Below, one piece after another: positions 53,017 through 62,471 of a DNA stretch of 64,000 nt. Origin of the DNA: Acidovorax_G lacteus (GTDB lineage: Bacteria; Pseudomonadota; Gammaproteobacteria; Burkholderiales; Burkholderiaceae_C); contig NZ_BAABEX010000007.1 in NCBI RefSeq assembly GCF_039540375.1, forward strand, positions 1 to 64,000. Reading direction: 5' to 3'. The position numbers and the translations under genes are program-made. The notes beneath the pieces are model-generated. The model was not told the origin of the DNA, made no database searches, and worked only from the letters and a program-made list of their open reading frames with translations. How positions within the stretch are numbered: position 1 is the first letter of the stretch; the number at the start of each line of letters is the position of its first letter.

Positions 53017-54276
53017 ATGAACGATTCCCGTGTTGACCCCGATCCCGTGAGTGCCGATGGCCTGTGGCACGGCCTGGTGCCAGTGCCGGGCCTCGTGGCG
53101 CCCGATGTGCCGCTGCCGCCCGGTGCGCCGCTCAGCATCGCCGTACAGCAGGGCCAGATCCGCTGGGTGGGGCCGGATGCTGCCGTGCCCGCGGCCTGGC
53201 AGGCGCTGCCGCGCCGGCAGGGGGCGGGGCGGCTGCTCACGCCCGGGCTGGTGGATTGCCACACGCACCTCGTCTACGGAGGACAGCGTGCCAACGAGTT
53301 CGCCATGCGCCTGGCCGGTGCCACCTACGAAGAAGTCGCCAAGGCCGGGGGCGGCATTGTGTCGTCGGTCCAAGCCACGCGGGCGGCCACCGAAGACGAA
53401 CTCTTTGCCCAAGCCGCCCCGCGCCTGCAGGCGCTGCTGGCCGAGGGCGTGTGCGCCATCGAGATCAAGTCGGGCTATGGTCTGGCGCTGGAGCATGAGC
53501 GCAAGCAACTGCGCGTGGCCCGCCGCCTGGGCGAAGCCTTTGGCGTCACGGTGCGCACCACCTTTTTGGGCGCGCACGCGCTGCCGCCCGAGTACGCAGG
53601 CCGCAGCCAGGACTACATCGACCTCGTCTGCCACGCGATGCTGCCCGCGCTGGCCGCCGAGGGGCTGGTGGATGCGGTCGATGTGTTCTGCGAACGCATC
53701 GCCTTCACGCTGGCCGAGACGGAGCAGGTGTTCCAGGCCGCGCAGAAGCTCGGCCTTCCGGTCAAGCTGCATGCCGAGCAGTTGTCGGACATGGGCGGCG
53801 CGGCGCTGGCAGCGCGTTACGGCGCGCTGTCGTGCGACCACATCGAGCACCTGTCGGCAGAGGGCATTGCGGCCATGCAAGCCGCAGGCACCGTGGCCGT
53901 GCTGCTGCCCGGCGCCTACTACACGCTGCGCGACACGCACCTGCCGCCCATCCAGGCGCTGCGCGATGCGGGTGTGCCCATGGCGGTGTCGACCGACCAC
54001 AACCCGGGCACCTCGCCCGCCCTGAGCCTGCTGCTCATGGCCAACATGGCCTGCACGCTGTTCCGGCTGACGGTGCCCGAGGCGCTGGCGGGCATCACCC
54101 TGCACGCCGCGCGCGCGCTGCGCCTGCAGGATTCGCACGGCCTCGTTGCGTCGGGCCGGCCCGCAAACTTTGTGCTGTGGCCGGTGGCCGATGCGGCCGA
54201 GCTGGCCTACTGGTTCGGCCACAAGCCCGCCTGCACCATCGTGCGCCAGGGCCGCGTGTACGGAGCCCCGGCATGA
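53017..54276 (+). CDS. hutI: Imidazolonepropionase
   Basis: 419 residues, metal-dependent amidohydrolase that opens imidazolonepropionate to formiminoglutamate. Motifs: TPGLVDCHTHLVYGG (metal His pair), EIKSGYGL, KLHAEQLSDMGG, STDHNPGT (late metal Asp). ATG 53017 is the first good start after the repeat; only a weak AGGTG lies close upstream. The stop overlaps the hutF start. Confidence 0.96.
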   Translation: MNDSRVDPDPVSADGLWHGLVPVPGLVAPDVPLPPGAPLSIAVQQGQIRWVGPDAAVPAAWQALPRRQGAGRLLTPGLVDCHTHLVYGGQRANEFAMRLAGATYEEVAKAGGGIVSSVQATRAATEDELFAQAAPRLQALLAEGVCAIEIKSGYGLALEHERKQLRVARRLGEAFGVTVRTTFLGAHALPPEYAGRSQDYIDLVCHAMLPALAAEGLVDAVDVFCERIAFTLAETEQVFQAAQKLGLPVKLHAEQLSDMGGAALAARYGALSCDHIEHLSAEGIAAMQAAGTVAVLLPGAYYTLRDTHLPPIQALRDAGVPMAVSTDHNPGTSPALSLLLMANMACTLFRLTVPEALAGITLHAARALRLQDSHGLVASGRPANFVLWPVADAAELAYWFGHKPACTIVRQGRVYGAPA

Positions 54277-55667
54277 ACCAGATCTTTGCGGCCGATGCGC
54301 TGCTGCCCACCGGCTGGGCGCGCAATGTGCTGGTGGCCTGGGATGGGGCAGGGCGCATCACCCAGGTCACCCCCGATGCTGTCACCCCTGCTGGCGTGGC
54401 CACCGCTGCAGGCCCGCTGCTGCCCGGCATGCCCAACCTGCACTCGCACGCCTTCCAGCGCGCGTTTGCGGGCCTGACGGAATACCGCGGCCAGGCGCAC
54501 GACAGCTTCTGGAGCTGGCGCAACCTGATGTACCGCTTTGCCCAGCGCACCACGCCCGAATCGCTGGAGGCCATTGCCACCTGGCTCTACATAGAGATGC
54601 TGGAGGCCGGCTACACCAGCGTGTGCGAATTCCATTACGTGCACCACGACACCGACGGCCGCCCCTATGCCGACGACGCCACCTTGTCGCTGGCCCTGCT
54701 GCGCGCCGCGCAGACAGCGGGTATGGGTATCACGCTGCTGCCGGTGCTCTACCAGACCAGCGGCTTTGGCGCGAAGCCGCCCCGGGCCGACCAGGCGCGC
54801 TTCATCCGCAGCACCGACAACATGCTCTCATTATTAGAGCGGCTCACGCCCGCTGCACAAGCACAAGCGGCGGTTTTGGGCCTGGCTCCGCATTCGCTGC
54901 GCGCCGTGCCGCCTGACAGCCTGCATGCCGCCGTGCAGGGGCTTGCGGCGCTCCATCCGCAGGCGCCCATCCACATCCACATTGCCGAGCAGACGCAGGA
55001 GGTGGAGGACTGCATCGCCTGGAGCGGCCAGCGCCCCGTGCAGTGGCTGCTGAACCATGCGCCGGTGGATGCGCGCTGGTGCCTGGTGCACGCCACGCAC
55101 ATGACAGCGGACGAATACGCAGGCGCGGCGCGCACCGGCGCGGTGGCCGGCATCTGCCCCACCACCGAAGCCAATCTGGGCGACGGCGTCTTCGACATGC
55201 CCCTGTGGCTGCAGCACGGCGGGCGCTGGGGCGTGGGCTCTGACAGCCATGCCTGCGTGAACGCGGCCGAGGAATTGCTGATGCTCGAATACGGCCAGCG
55301 GCTCGCGCGCCGCCAGCGCAACGTGCTCGCGTCCGACGCGCAGGCCGAGGTGGCCACCGCCATGACGCTGCAAGCCGTGCAGGGCGGGGCGCAGGCCGCG
55401 GGCCGCCTGCCGCCGGGCGGCACCGCAGGCATCGCCGTGGGCCAGGCAGCCGATTGGGTGGTGCTCGATGCGCAGCACCTGGCGTTGCAGGGCCTGCCAG
55501 CACCGGCGATGCTGTCGGCCCATGTGTTTGCCAGCCACCGCACGTCGGCCATCGACAGCGTGTGGGTGGGCGGGCAGCGCCGCGTGGCCCAGGGCCGCCA
55601 TGCGCTGCACGATGCCGCCGCCGCAGCCTTTGTGGCGGCCCGTTCCACGACGGTGGCTGCTGCTTGA
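54273..55667 (+). CDS. hutF: Formimidoylglutamate deiminase
   Basis: 464-residue amidohydrolase that turns N-formimino-glutamate into N-formylglutamate and ammonia, so this is the five-step hut route. Motifs: LPGMPNLHSHAFQRAFAG (metal), HIHIAEQTQEVEDC, GVGSDSHACVN (metal Asp). Overlaps hutI by four bases (ATGA). Confidence 0.95.
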   Translation: MNQIFAADALLPTGWARNVLVAWDGAGRITQVTPDAVTPAGVATAAGPLLPGMPNLHSHAFQRAFAGLTEYRGQAHDSFWSWRNLMYRFAQRTTPESLEAIATWLYIEMLEAGYTSVCEFHYVHHDTDGRPYADDATLSLALLRAAQTAGMGITLLPVLYQTSGFGAKPPRADQARFIRSTDNMLSLLERLTPAAQAQAAVLGLAPHSLRAVPPDSLHAAVQGLAALHPQAPIHIHIAEQTQEVEDCIAWSGQRPVQWLLNHAPVDARWCLVHATHMTADEYAGAARTGAVAGICPTTEANLGDGVFDMPLWLQHGGRWGVGSDSHACVNAAEELLMLEYGQRLARRQRNVLASDAQAEVATAMTLQAVQGGAQAAGRLPPGGTAGIAVGQAADWVVLDAQHLALQGLPAPAMLSAHVFASHRTSAIDSVWVGGQRRVAQGRHALHDAAAAAFVAARSTTVAAA

Positions 55668-55694
55668 GGGTTTGATTCTCCGTACCGGGTCTGT

Positions 55695-56507
55695 ATGTCT
55701 GAAACCGCACCGCCTCCCTTTGTCTTCCACCAGGGCACCGCGCCTCTGTTGGTCTCCATGCCCCACGCGGGCACCTACGTGCCGCCCGCGCTCGCCGCGC
55801 GCTTCACGGCCGAGGCACGCCAGGTGCCCGACACCGACTGGCACATGGAACGCCTGTACGCGTTTGCCAGGGAGATGGGCGCGTCCCTGCTCGTGGCCAC
55901 GCATTCGCGCTACGTGGTAGACCTGAACCGCCCGCCCGATGGCGCAAGCCTCTATCCCGGCCAGAGCGTGACGGGCCTGTGCCCTGTGGACACCTTCGAC
56001 GACACGCCGATCTATGCCGCAGGCGATGTGCCCGATGACGCCGAAATCGCCGCCCGGCGCGACGCCGTCTGGGCCCCCTACCACGCGCAGCTGCGTGCCG
56101 AGCTGGACCGCATCCGCGCGCAGCATGGCGTGGCCGTGCTGTGGGACGCGCATTCCATCCGCTCGGTGCTGCCGCGCTTTTTTGCGGGCAAGCTGCCCGA
56201 CCTGAACCTGGGCACGGCCGACGGCGCGAGCTGCGACCCGGCGCTGGCCCAGGCGCTGCTGCATATCGCCCAGGGCGCTGAAGGCTACACGGCCGTGCTC
56301 AATGGTCGCTTCAAGGGCGGCTACATCACCCGCCACTATGGCCAGCCCGGGCAGGGCGTGCACGCGGTACAGCTGGAGATGACGCAGTGCAGCTACATGC
56401 AGGAGTCGCTGCCGTTTGACTACCAGCCTGCGCTGGCCGAGCGTGTGCAGCCCGTGCTGCAGCGGCTTTTGGCACAGGCGCTGGCGTTTGCGGGCAGCGC
56501 AGGCTAG
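55695..56507 (+). CDS. hutG: N-formylglutamate deformylase
   Basis: 270 residues, FGase family; it releases formate and glutamate, the last step of the route. VSMPHAGTYVP, DTDWHMERLYAFA, and the LWDAHSIRS segment are conserved. It lies 27 bases after hutF, matching the enzyme pair HutF-HutG. Last hut gene. Confidence 0.95.
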   Translation: MSETAPPPFVFHQGTAPLLVSMPHAGTYVPPALAARFTAEARQVPDTDWHMERLYAFAREMGASLLVATHSRYVVDLNRPPDGASLYPGQSVTGLCPVDTFDDTPIYAAGDVPDDAEIAARRDAVWAPYHAQLRAELDRIRAQHGVAVLWDAHSIRSVLPRFFAGKLPDLNLGTADGASCDPALAQALLHIAQGAEGYTAVLNGRFKGGYITRHYGQPGQGVHAVQLEMTQCSYMQESLPFDYQPALAERVQPVLQRLLAQALAFAGSAG

Positions 56508-56652
56508 AGCCGCCGCACACCCTGTTCGCCCGGTTTGCCCCACGGGCACCGCGTTGGGGCGCAGCGGTTACCATGTGCCTTCACGTCCGCTGTGCCTTGT
56601 GCAGCGCCCGCCGCAGCCCCCGTGGCCGCGGCCCCAGTCGCTGCACCGCACC

Positions 56653-56853
56653 ATGTCCGATTCCGACCACTTCCACATGCCGCTGTTCCGGCCCGGCACC
56701 GCCGTGGCCTGGCACGGCCAGCCCGAAACCGTGAGCCATGTGATCCTGCGCCGCGGTGGCTTGTTTGTGTACCTGGTCGGGCATGAGGCCCCTGTGGCCG
56801 CCGAGCGGCTCGCGCTCACGCCCTCGCGTTTCACCGCGCTGCGGGTGGAGTGA
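56653..56853 (+). CDS. Small hypothetical protein
   Basis: 66 residues: MSDSDHFHMPLFRPGTAVAW then VSHVILRRGGLFVYLVGHEA. It looks like a small beta-rich soluble domain; no family is recognised. Codon bias supports coding. The start ATG 56653 is chosen because the upstream in-frame part has no similarity to a protein start. Possibly a tail gene of the hut transcript. Confidence 0.6.
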   Translation: MSDSDHFHMPLFRPGTAVAWHGQPETVSHVILRRGGLFVYLVGHEAPVAAERLALTPSRFTALRVE

Positions 56854-56910
56854 ACCTGCAGGCCTGCGCGCCCGGCACCATCCGGGTGCCTGCAAAGGTG
56901 CAGGTGCCGG

Positions 56911-57780
56911 TCAGACTGCTGCGCTGCCCGCCAGCAGCGGCCAGCTGGCCATGGCCTCGCCCATGCGGATTGCGCGGGCCGGGGCCCAGTCGGGGTTGAA
57001 GCGCATGGGCCCGCGCGGCCACAGCATGACCACGGTGGAGCCCAGCAGAAAGCGCCCCATCTCGTCGCCCTTTTGCAGCTGCACCTGGCCCGGGGCGTAG
57101 TCCCATTGGCGAACCTGCCCGGTGCGCGGCGGGTTCACCTGGCCGTGCCACACCGTGGCCATGCTGCCCACGATGGTGGCGCCCACCAGCACCAGCACGA
57201 ACGGGCCGCGCTCGGTGTCGAAGTGGCACACCACACGCTCGTTGCGCGCAAACAGGCCGGGCACACCGCGCGCGGTGGTCGGGTTCACCGAGAACAGGTC
57301 GCCCGGCACGTACACCATGCGGCGCAGCGTGCCTGCGCAGGGCATGTGGATGCGGTGGTAGTCGCGCGGGCTCAGGTACAGCGTGGCGAAGTGGCCGCCC
57401 TCGTAGGCGCGTGCCGCCTCGGCATCGCCCGCCAGCAGGGCCGTGGTGCTGTAGCGGTGGCCCTTGGCCTGGAAGATCTGGTCGTGCTCGATGGGGCCGA
57501 ACTGGCTGATCGCGCCGTCCACCGGGCACAGCAGGTCGGCCTGCGCCAGCGGGCGGACACCCGGCCGCAGGGCGCGCGTGAAGAAGTCGTTGAAGCTGGC
57601 GTAAGCCGCAAAGTCCGGGTTGGCGGCTTCGCTCATGTCCACGCCGTAACGGGCCGCAAAGCGCCGGATGGCGGCGGTGGTCAGGCTGCCATGCCGGCCC
57701 GAAGCCAGCCGACCGGCCAGGGTGGTGAGAGCGCGCTTGGGGAGCAGGTACTGGGGCAGGACGGACAGGCGATCGGACAC
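56911..57780 (-). CDS. psd: Phosphatidylserine decarboxylase proenzyme
   Basis: 289 residues. It makes phosphatidylethanolamine at the inner membrane. Self-cleavage at LGST (G247-S248) gives the pyruvoyl cofactor; D88 (CPVDG) and H145 (YHRIHMP) complete the catalytic set. The start is GTG at 57780 with GGGGAG five bases upstream; a very long upstream extension in the same frame is a shadow of the divergent gene. Monocistronic. Confidence 0.95.
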   Translation of the reverse strand: MSDRLSVLPQYLLPKRALTTLAGRLASGRHGSLTTAAIRRFAARYGVDMSEAANPDFAAYASFNDFFTRALRPGVRPLAQADLLCPVDGAISQFGPIEHDQIFQAKGHRYSTTALLAGDAEAARAYEGGHFATLYLSPRDYHRIHMPCAGTLRRMVYVPGDLFSVNPTTARGVPGLFARNERVVCHFDTERGPFVLVLVGATIVGSMATVWHGQVNPPRTGQVRQWDYAPGQVQLQKGDEMGRFLLGSTVVMLWPRGPMRFNPDWAPARAIRMGEAMASWPLLAGSAAV

Positions 57781-57981
57781 AGGGGCTCCCCGTAGGATGC
57801 GGAAGCCGCGCATTCTACTGACCGCCCCGGGCCGCCTGCCGGGGGCGATCGGGTGCGGCGCAGGTGGCACGCCTTGTGCTGCACGGTGGCAACGCCCGCC
57901 CGCGCGCCACATCCAACCGGCCGCGCAGCGTGCGCTACGCTGTGCAGCGGCTGGAGGGGTCTTGCCGAAAGGGTGGTGGCA

Positions 57982-59133
57982 GTGGTGGTGAGGTGGTTGC
58001 GACGTACGCTGCCGTGGCTGCGGCGGTTCTGGCCTGCCCCGCTGGGCATTGATGGGGCCGAGCGGCTGCGCTTTGCCGCCGGCGCAGGCCTGGGCCTGCT
58101 GCTCACGGTGGGCCTGATGTGGTGGGCCGCCGGGCCCACGCCCGCGGGCCCCTGGGTGGCCGCGTCGTTGGGCGCCAGTGCGGTGCTGGTGTTTGGCATG
58201 CCGTCGAGTCCGTTGGCCCAGCCGTGGCCGGTGCTGGCGGGCAGCCTGCTGTCGGCCGCCATCGGCCTGCTGTGCGGCCACTGGGTGGGGCCTCCGCCGC
58301 TGGCCGCTGCGCTGGCGGTGATGCTGGCCGTGGCCTGCATGGTGCCGCTGCGCTGTCTGCACCCGCCGGGCGGCGCGATGGCGCTGTCGGCCGCGCTGTG
58401 GCCCCCGGCCGACGCGGGCTGGCTGTTGTTCCCGGTGGCCACGGGGCTGGTGCTGCTGGTGCTGCTGGCCATGGCCTACAACCCGCTCACGGGCCGGGCG
58501 TACCCGCGCCGCCTGGCGGCCGAGCCGGGCAGCCCGGGGCCTGTGGGGCAGTTCACGGCCTCCGACATCGACACCGCGCTGGCCCGCTACAACCAGGTGC
58601 TGGACGTGAGCCGCGCCGATCTGGAGGGCCTGCTCCAGTGGGCGGGCCGCGCGGCCTTCCGGCGCACGCTGGGCGAGGTGCGCTGCGCCGACATCATGTC
58701 GCGCCCGGTGATCACGGCCGCGCCCGACACGCCCCTGCGCGACGCCTGGGAGCAGCTGCGCACGGCGGGCATCAAGGCGCTGCCGGTGGTCGATGCCGAA
58801 GGCCGCGCGCTGGGCATCATCACCGCAGCCGACATGGCACGCGCCACACCGCCCGAACTGCCCGAGAGCCTGGGGCAGCGCCTGCGTTCGCTGGTGCGCG
58901 GGCGGCCGGGGGGCCCGCAGTGCGTGGCCGAGGCCATGGCCCAGCCGGTGCAGACGGCGCGCGACGACCAGCATGCGATGGACCTGATGCCCCTGTTCTC
59001 GCACGGCGGCCACCACCACCTGCCAATCGTCGATGGCGAGGGGGTGGTGGTGGGCATCCTCACGCAGACCGACCTGATGCGCGTGCTGGCCCGCCTGCTG
59101 CCGCCCGACCTGGACGCGCCGCCCGCAGACTGA
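57982..59133 (+). CDS. HPP-CBS membrane protein
   Basis: About 383 residues. N-terminal HPP domain of four helices (about 20-165; LHPPGGAMAL is the family mark) fused to a pair of CBS domains (about 225-375; MSRPVITAAPDTPLRDAW and GILTQTDLMRVLARL). HPP proteins are implicated in nitrite transport in plants and cyanobacteria; CBS pairs bind adenine nucleotides. Function here is unknown. Start uncertain among clustered GTG codons; 57982 lies eight bases after AAAGGG. Confidence 0.82.
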   Translation: MVVRWLRRTLPWLRRFWPAPLGIDGAERLRFAAGAGLGLLLTVGLMWWAAGPTPAGPWVAASLGASAVLVFGMPSSPLAQPWPVLAGSLLSAAIGLLCGHWVGPPPLAAALAVMLAVACMVPLRCLHPPGGAMALSAALWPPADAGWLLFPVATGLVLLVLLAMAYNPLTGRAYPRRLAAEPGSPGPVGQFTASDIDTALARYNQVLDVSRADLEGLLQWAGRAAFRRTLGEVRCADIMSRPVITAAPDTPLRDAWEQLRTAGIKALPVVDAEGRALGIITAADMARATPPELPESLGQRLRSLVRGRPGGPQCVAEAMAQPVQTARDDQHAMDLMPLFSHGGHHHLPIVDGEGVVVGILTQTDLMRVLARLLPPDLDAPPAD

Positions 59134-59246
59134 GACCTGCGCACTCAGGATGCGACGGCCATGGCGGCTGCGACCACCGTGCCCGCCACGGCCGCGGGGT
59201 GCCTGTGTGCAGATGTATCGGAGCGCATCGCTGCTCCAGGCTGTTT

Positions 59247-59295
59247 GCTATGCATTTGATAGCTGCTCGTACTTGATTTTGAAGCACGAGGGGCC
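59247..59295 (+). repeat. 49-nt two-hairpin intergenic repeat, copy 6
   Basis: Module 1 GCTAT-gcatttg-ATAGC; module 2 GCTCGTACTT against GAAGCACGAG, with one mismatch. It lies in the 222-base gap 59134-59355, which shows no gene. Confidence 0.87.
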
Positions 59296-59355
59296 GATTT
59301 GACCTTGAAGTGCTGCAGCGCTGCCGGTGCCGCAGCGCCCGCTATCATCCGCCCC

Positions 59356-60153
59356 ATGCGCACCCGTCTGCCGGGCCTGGACTGGCCGCAACGCTTGGGC
59401 ACCACGCTGTGGGGCTGGGCCGTGGCGTGGGGGCGCATCCTGCACCTGGGCGCGGTCATGCTGGTGCTGCTGCTGTCGCCGTCGAGCTACGGCCGCCCCA
59501 TGCGCCGCCGCCTGGCCTGGCACCTGGTGGCCACGGCGCTGCCCGGGCTGCCCGGGTTCGCGGTGCTGGCGGCGCTTATCAGCCTGGTGCTCACGCGCAT
59601 CGTGGTGGTCACGGCCGACAGCTACGGGCTGTCGCGCTACGCACTCGAAATGGTCATCCGCGTGCTGGTGATCGAGCTCATCCCGCTCACGGCGGCGCTG
59701 TTCGTCGCCATGCGCAGCACCATTCCGGCGGGCACGCAACTGGCCAGCCTGCGCGCCACCGGCCACCTGGACGCACTGCGCGAGCGCGGGGCCGACGTGC
59801 TGCGGCTCGAAGTGCTGCCGCGCGTGGTGGCGGGCATCTTCGCGTGCTGCCTGCTCGCGGCCGTGAGCGGCGTGGTCGCGCTGGTGCTGGCCTATCTGGG
59901 CGTGTACGGCTTCACACTGGCCGGGTTGCCAGGCTACACACGCATGTTCGGCCAGGTGTTCACGCCGCCGGCCACGCTGCTGCTGGTGGGCAAGACGCTG
60001 GCCTTCAGCCTGGCCGTGGCGCTTACCCCCGTGGCCACCGCACTCGATGCGCGCCGGCCCGGCCATCCGGGTTGGGAGCTGGGCGGGCTGGCGCGCATGT
60101 TTGCCGTGCTACTGCTCATCGAACTGGCCTCGCTGGTGGGCCACTACATCTGA
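59356..60153 (+). CDS. MlaE-type lipid transport permease
   Basis: 265 residues, about five hydrophobic helices, MlaE family (LTRIVVVTADSYGLSRYALEM, LRATGHLDALRERGADVLRLEVLPRVV loop). With an MCE protein and an ATPase, such permeases move phospholipids or other lipids between inner and outer membranes. The MCE-domain gene follows 17 bases on. No ATPase gene is adjacent. Confidence 0.88.
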   Translation: MRTRLPGLDWPQRLGTTLWGWAVAWGRILHLGAVMLVLLLSPSSYGRPMRRRLAWHLVATALPGLPGFAVLAALISLVLTRIVVVTADSYGLSRYALEMVIRVLVIELIPLTAALFVAMRSTIPAGTQLASLRATGHLDALRERGADVLRLEVLPRVVAGIFACCLLAAVSGVVALVLAYLGVYGFTLAGLPGYTRMFGQVFTPPATLLLVGKTLAFSLAVALTPVATALDARRPGHPGWELGGLARMFAVLLLIELASLVGHYI

Positions 60154-60170
60154 TGTTTGCTTGACACCCC

Positions 60171-61181
60171 ATGCCGCACACCGATCCCACCCCGTTGGAC
60201 GCCACCCCGGCCGCCGCACCCGCCCACGAGGCCGCAGACGCCCTGCTGCGCCCCGTGGCGCACCTGGAGCTCAAGGCTGCGGCCCTGCTGCTGCTGGCCC
60301 TGTTGTTGGTGGCAGGCGGCGCGCTGTACCTGCTGTATGCGCGCGGTGCGTTCGAGCCCACGCAGACTCTGGTGCTCACGGCCGACAACTCCGAAGGCGT
60401 GGTCGTGGGCATGGACATGACCTTCTCGGGCTTTCCCATCGGCCGCGTGCGCCGGGTGGAGCTGGCCGAAGACGGCAACGCCCGCATCGTGGTGGACGTG
60501 GCCCGCAAGGACGCGCACTGGCTGCGCGAAAGCAGTGTGTTCACGCTGGTGCGCGGCGTGGTGGGCGACACGCGCATCCGTGCCTACAGCGGCATCCTGA
60601 CCGACCCGCCGCTGCCCGCTGGGGCCGTGCGCCCGGTGCTGCGCGGCGACTCGACCGAGGCCGTGCCCCAGCTCATGGCCACGGCGCGCGAACTGCTGGC
60701 CAATCTCACGGCCATGACGGCCGAAGACGCGCCGCTGCGCGCCAGCCTGGCGCAGGTGCAGCAGCTGTCGGAACGCCTGAACGGCCCCCAGGGCGCGCTG
60801 GGCGTGGCACTGGGCAACGAGGCCGATGCGCGCAAGGTGGTGGCTACAGTCGAGCGCACGCAGGCGCTGCTGGCGCGGCTGGACGGCCTGGCCGCACGCA
60901 CCGATGCGCAGGTGTTCGGCCAGGGCGGGCTGGTGCCCGAACTCACGGCCACCGTCACGCAGCTGCAGGGCCTGCTGGCCGACACGCGCGGTAGCCTGCG
61001 CAAGCTCGACGCCGTGCTGCTGGAAGCCCAGGCCGTAGGCGCCCAGACCCGCGAGGCCACCACCGATCTGGGCGCGCTGCGCGCCGAGGTGGAAAGCAAC
61101 CTGCGCAAGATCGAAACCCTGGTGGACGACATCCAGCGCAAATGGCCGTTTGTCCGCGACAAGGAGCTGCGCCTGCCATGA
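60171..61181 (+). CDS. MlaD/MCE-domain lipid-binding protein
   Basis: 336 residues: cytoplasmic start, one membrane helix (about 37-58), an MCE domain (about 65-145; TADNSEGVVVGMDMTFSGFPIGRV), and a long helical, coiled-coil C-terminus (about 165-330). It is the periplasmic partner of the MlaE-type permease. The stop overlaps the next start by four bases. Confidence 0.9.
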   Translation: MPHTDPTPLDATPAAAPAHEAADALLRPVAHLELKAAALLLLALLLVAGGALYLLYARGAFEPTQTLVLTADNSEGVVVGMDMTFSGFPIGRVRRVELAEDGNARIVVDVARKDAHWLRESSVFTLVRGVVGDTRIRAYSGILTDPPLPAGAVRPVLRGDSTEAVPQLMATARELLANLTAMTAEDAPLRASLAQVQQLSERLNGPQGALGVALGNEADARKVVATVERTQALLARLDGLAARTDAQVFGQGGLVPELTATVTQLQGLLADTRGSLRKLDAVLLEAQAVGAQTREATTDLGALRAEVESNLRKIETLVDDIQRKWPFVRDKELRLP

Positions 61182-61897
61182 GCCTTCGACCCATTCTGGT
61201 GCAGACGGCCCACCGCCCACGCCGCCCCGGGCGCCTTGTGGCAGCGGTGGCCGCTGCACTGCTGCTGGCCGCCTGCGCCAGCACCCCGCCCGAACCCGCC
61301 TGGCAGGCCCGCGCCAGCGGCGCGGCAGAGCGCGCACTGGCCGCCCAACTGGAAGGCCGCACAAGGGTGCAGGCTCTGGAATGGGCCAAGGCGCGCGCCG
61401 AGCTGGCGCGCACCGGCCGCGCCGACTGGCTGGCACGGCTGGAGCTGTTGCGCTGCGCAGCCGATGCCGCCGCGCTGGCGCCACCGGCCTGCGCAGCCTT
61501 CGAGCCCTTGCGCGGCGACGCGGCTGCGCCCGAGCGTGCGTATGCCGAGTACCTCGCAGGCCAGCCGCTGAGCGCCGCCGATCAGGTCCACCTGCCAGCG
61601 GCGCAGCAGGCGCTGGCGGCACTGCCCCCGGGGGCAGTGCCCGATGCTGCGCTGGCCGCCATCGAAGACCCGCTCTCGCGCCTCGTGGGCGCCGCTGTAC
61701 TGTTGCGCACCGGGCGTGCCACGCCGGGTGTCATCACGCAGGCGGTGGACACGGCCAGCGCGCAAGGCTGGGCACTGCCACTGCGGGCCTGGCTGGGGGT
61801 GCAACTGCAACGGGCCCGCGCTGCGGGCGATGCCGATGCCACGGCCACCGTGCAGCGGCGCATTGCCTTGGTGGAACAAGGCCTGGCCGGGCGCTGA
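61178..61897 (+). CDS. Putative lipoprotein of the MCE cluster
   Basis: 239 residues. Lipobox LAAC near residue 30, then an Ala-rich helical protein with no family I recognise. It overlaps the MCE gene (ATGA), so it is probably the outer-membrane or periplasmic accessory of that system. Known ABC-auxiliary lipoprotein motifs are not obvious. Confidence 0.72.
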   Translation: MSLRPILVQTAHRPRRPGRLVAAVAAALLLAACASTPPEPAWQARASGAAERALAAQLEGRTRVQALEWAKARAELARTGRADWLARLELLRCAADAAALAPPACAAFEPLRGDAAAPERAYAEYLAGQPLSAADQVHLPAAQQALAALPPGAVPDAALAAIEDPLSRLVGAAVLLRTGRATPGVITQAVDTASAQGWALPLRAWLGVQLQRARAAGDADATATVQRRIALVEQGLAGR

Positions 61898-61915
61898 GGC
61901 CACGGCCGCTGCGCA

Positions 61916-62293
61916 CTATTGCAGGCGGGCGGCCAACTGGCGTTCGATTTGCTCGCGCACCTGCGAGAACTGCTGGGCGTCCATTTCACGCGCTTCGTAT
62001 TTGCGCGCCACCGACAGCAGCAGCACAGTGTTTTCGAGGTAGGTGTCCTGTGCCATCGACGGCGGCATGGCGGTCAGGCGGTCGAAGCTCTGCTGGTAGA
62101 GCGTGCTCCAGTGGAGCACGCCTTCAAGCGCCTGTCGGCGGGCGTCCTGCTGCCAGGCCACGAAAGCGGCCCAGCCCGAGTCGGAGGGCTCGGCACAGCC
62201 TGACAGGCCCAGGCAGGCTGTCAAGACCGCGCCGGCCAGTGCAGCGCGCCATGCCGTCGGGCGCGGTTGCGGGAATCGAATCGGTGGGTTCAC
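61916..62293 (-). CDS. Small putative lipoprotein
   Basis: 125 residues. Signal with lipobox LSGC (about residue 33), then AFVAWQQDARRQALEGVLHW and a mainly helical rest. No family recognised. GTG start at 62293 with GGAGGG upstream. Convergent with the MCE-cluster lipoprotein. Confidence 0.7.
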   Translation of the reverse strand: MNPPIRFPQPRPTAWRAALAGAVLTACLGLSGCAEPSDSGWAAFVAWQQDARRQALEGVLHWSTLYQQSFDRLTAMPPSMAQDTYLENTVLLLSVARKYEAREMDAQQFSQVREQIERQLAARLQ

Positions 62294-62471
62294 GATCGCC
62301 CTCCACAGTGCTGGCGGCCGCCGCGATGGCGGTTGCGCTGCGCCACATGGTAGGGCCTTGCTACAGTTTTTGACAAGCCCAGTGGCTCTGCGCGAGGCGT
62401 TCCGGCCACAGTGGGCTCATCACCCCCTGTGGGCGATGGCTCTTTCGGCATCAGGGCCCGGGGATCTCGGG

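Noticed and set aside
54825..54890. Repeat-like words and two TTA codons inside hutF
   Set aside because: The match to the 49-nt family is short and lacks both stems, and the reading frame is intact; probably chance.
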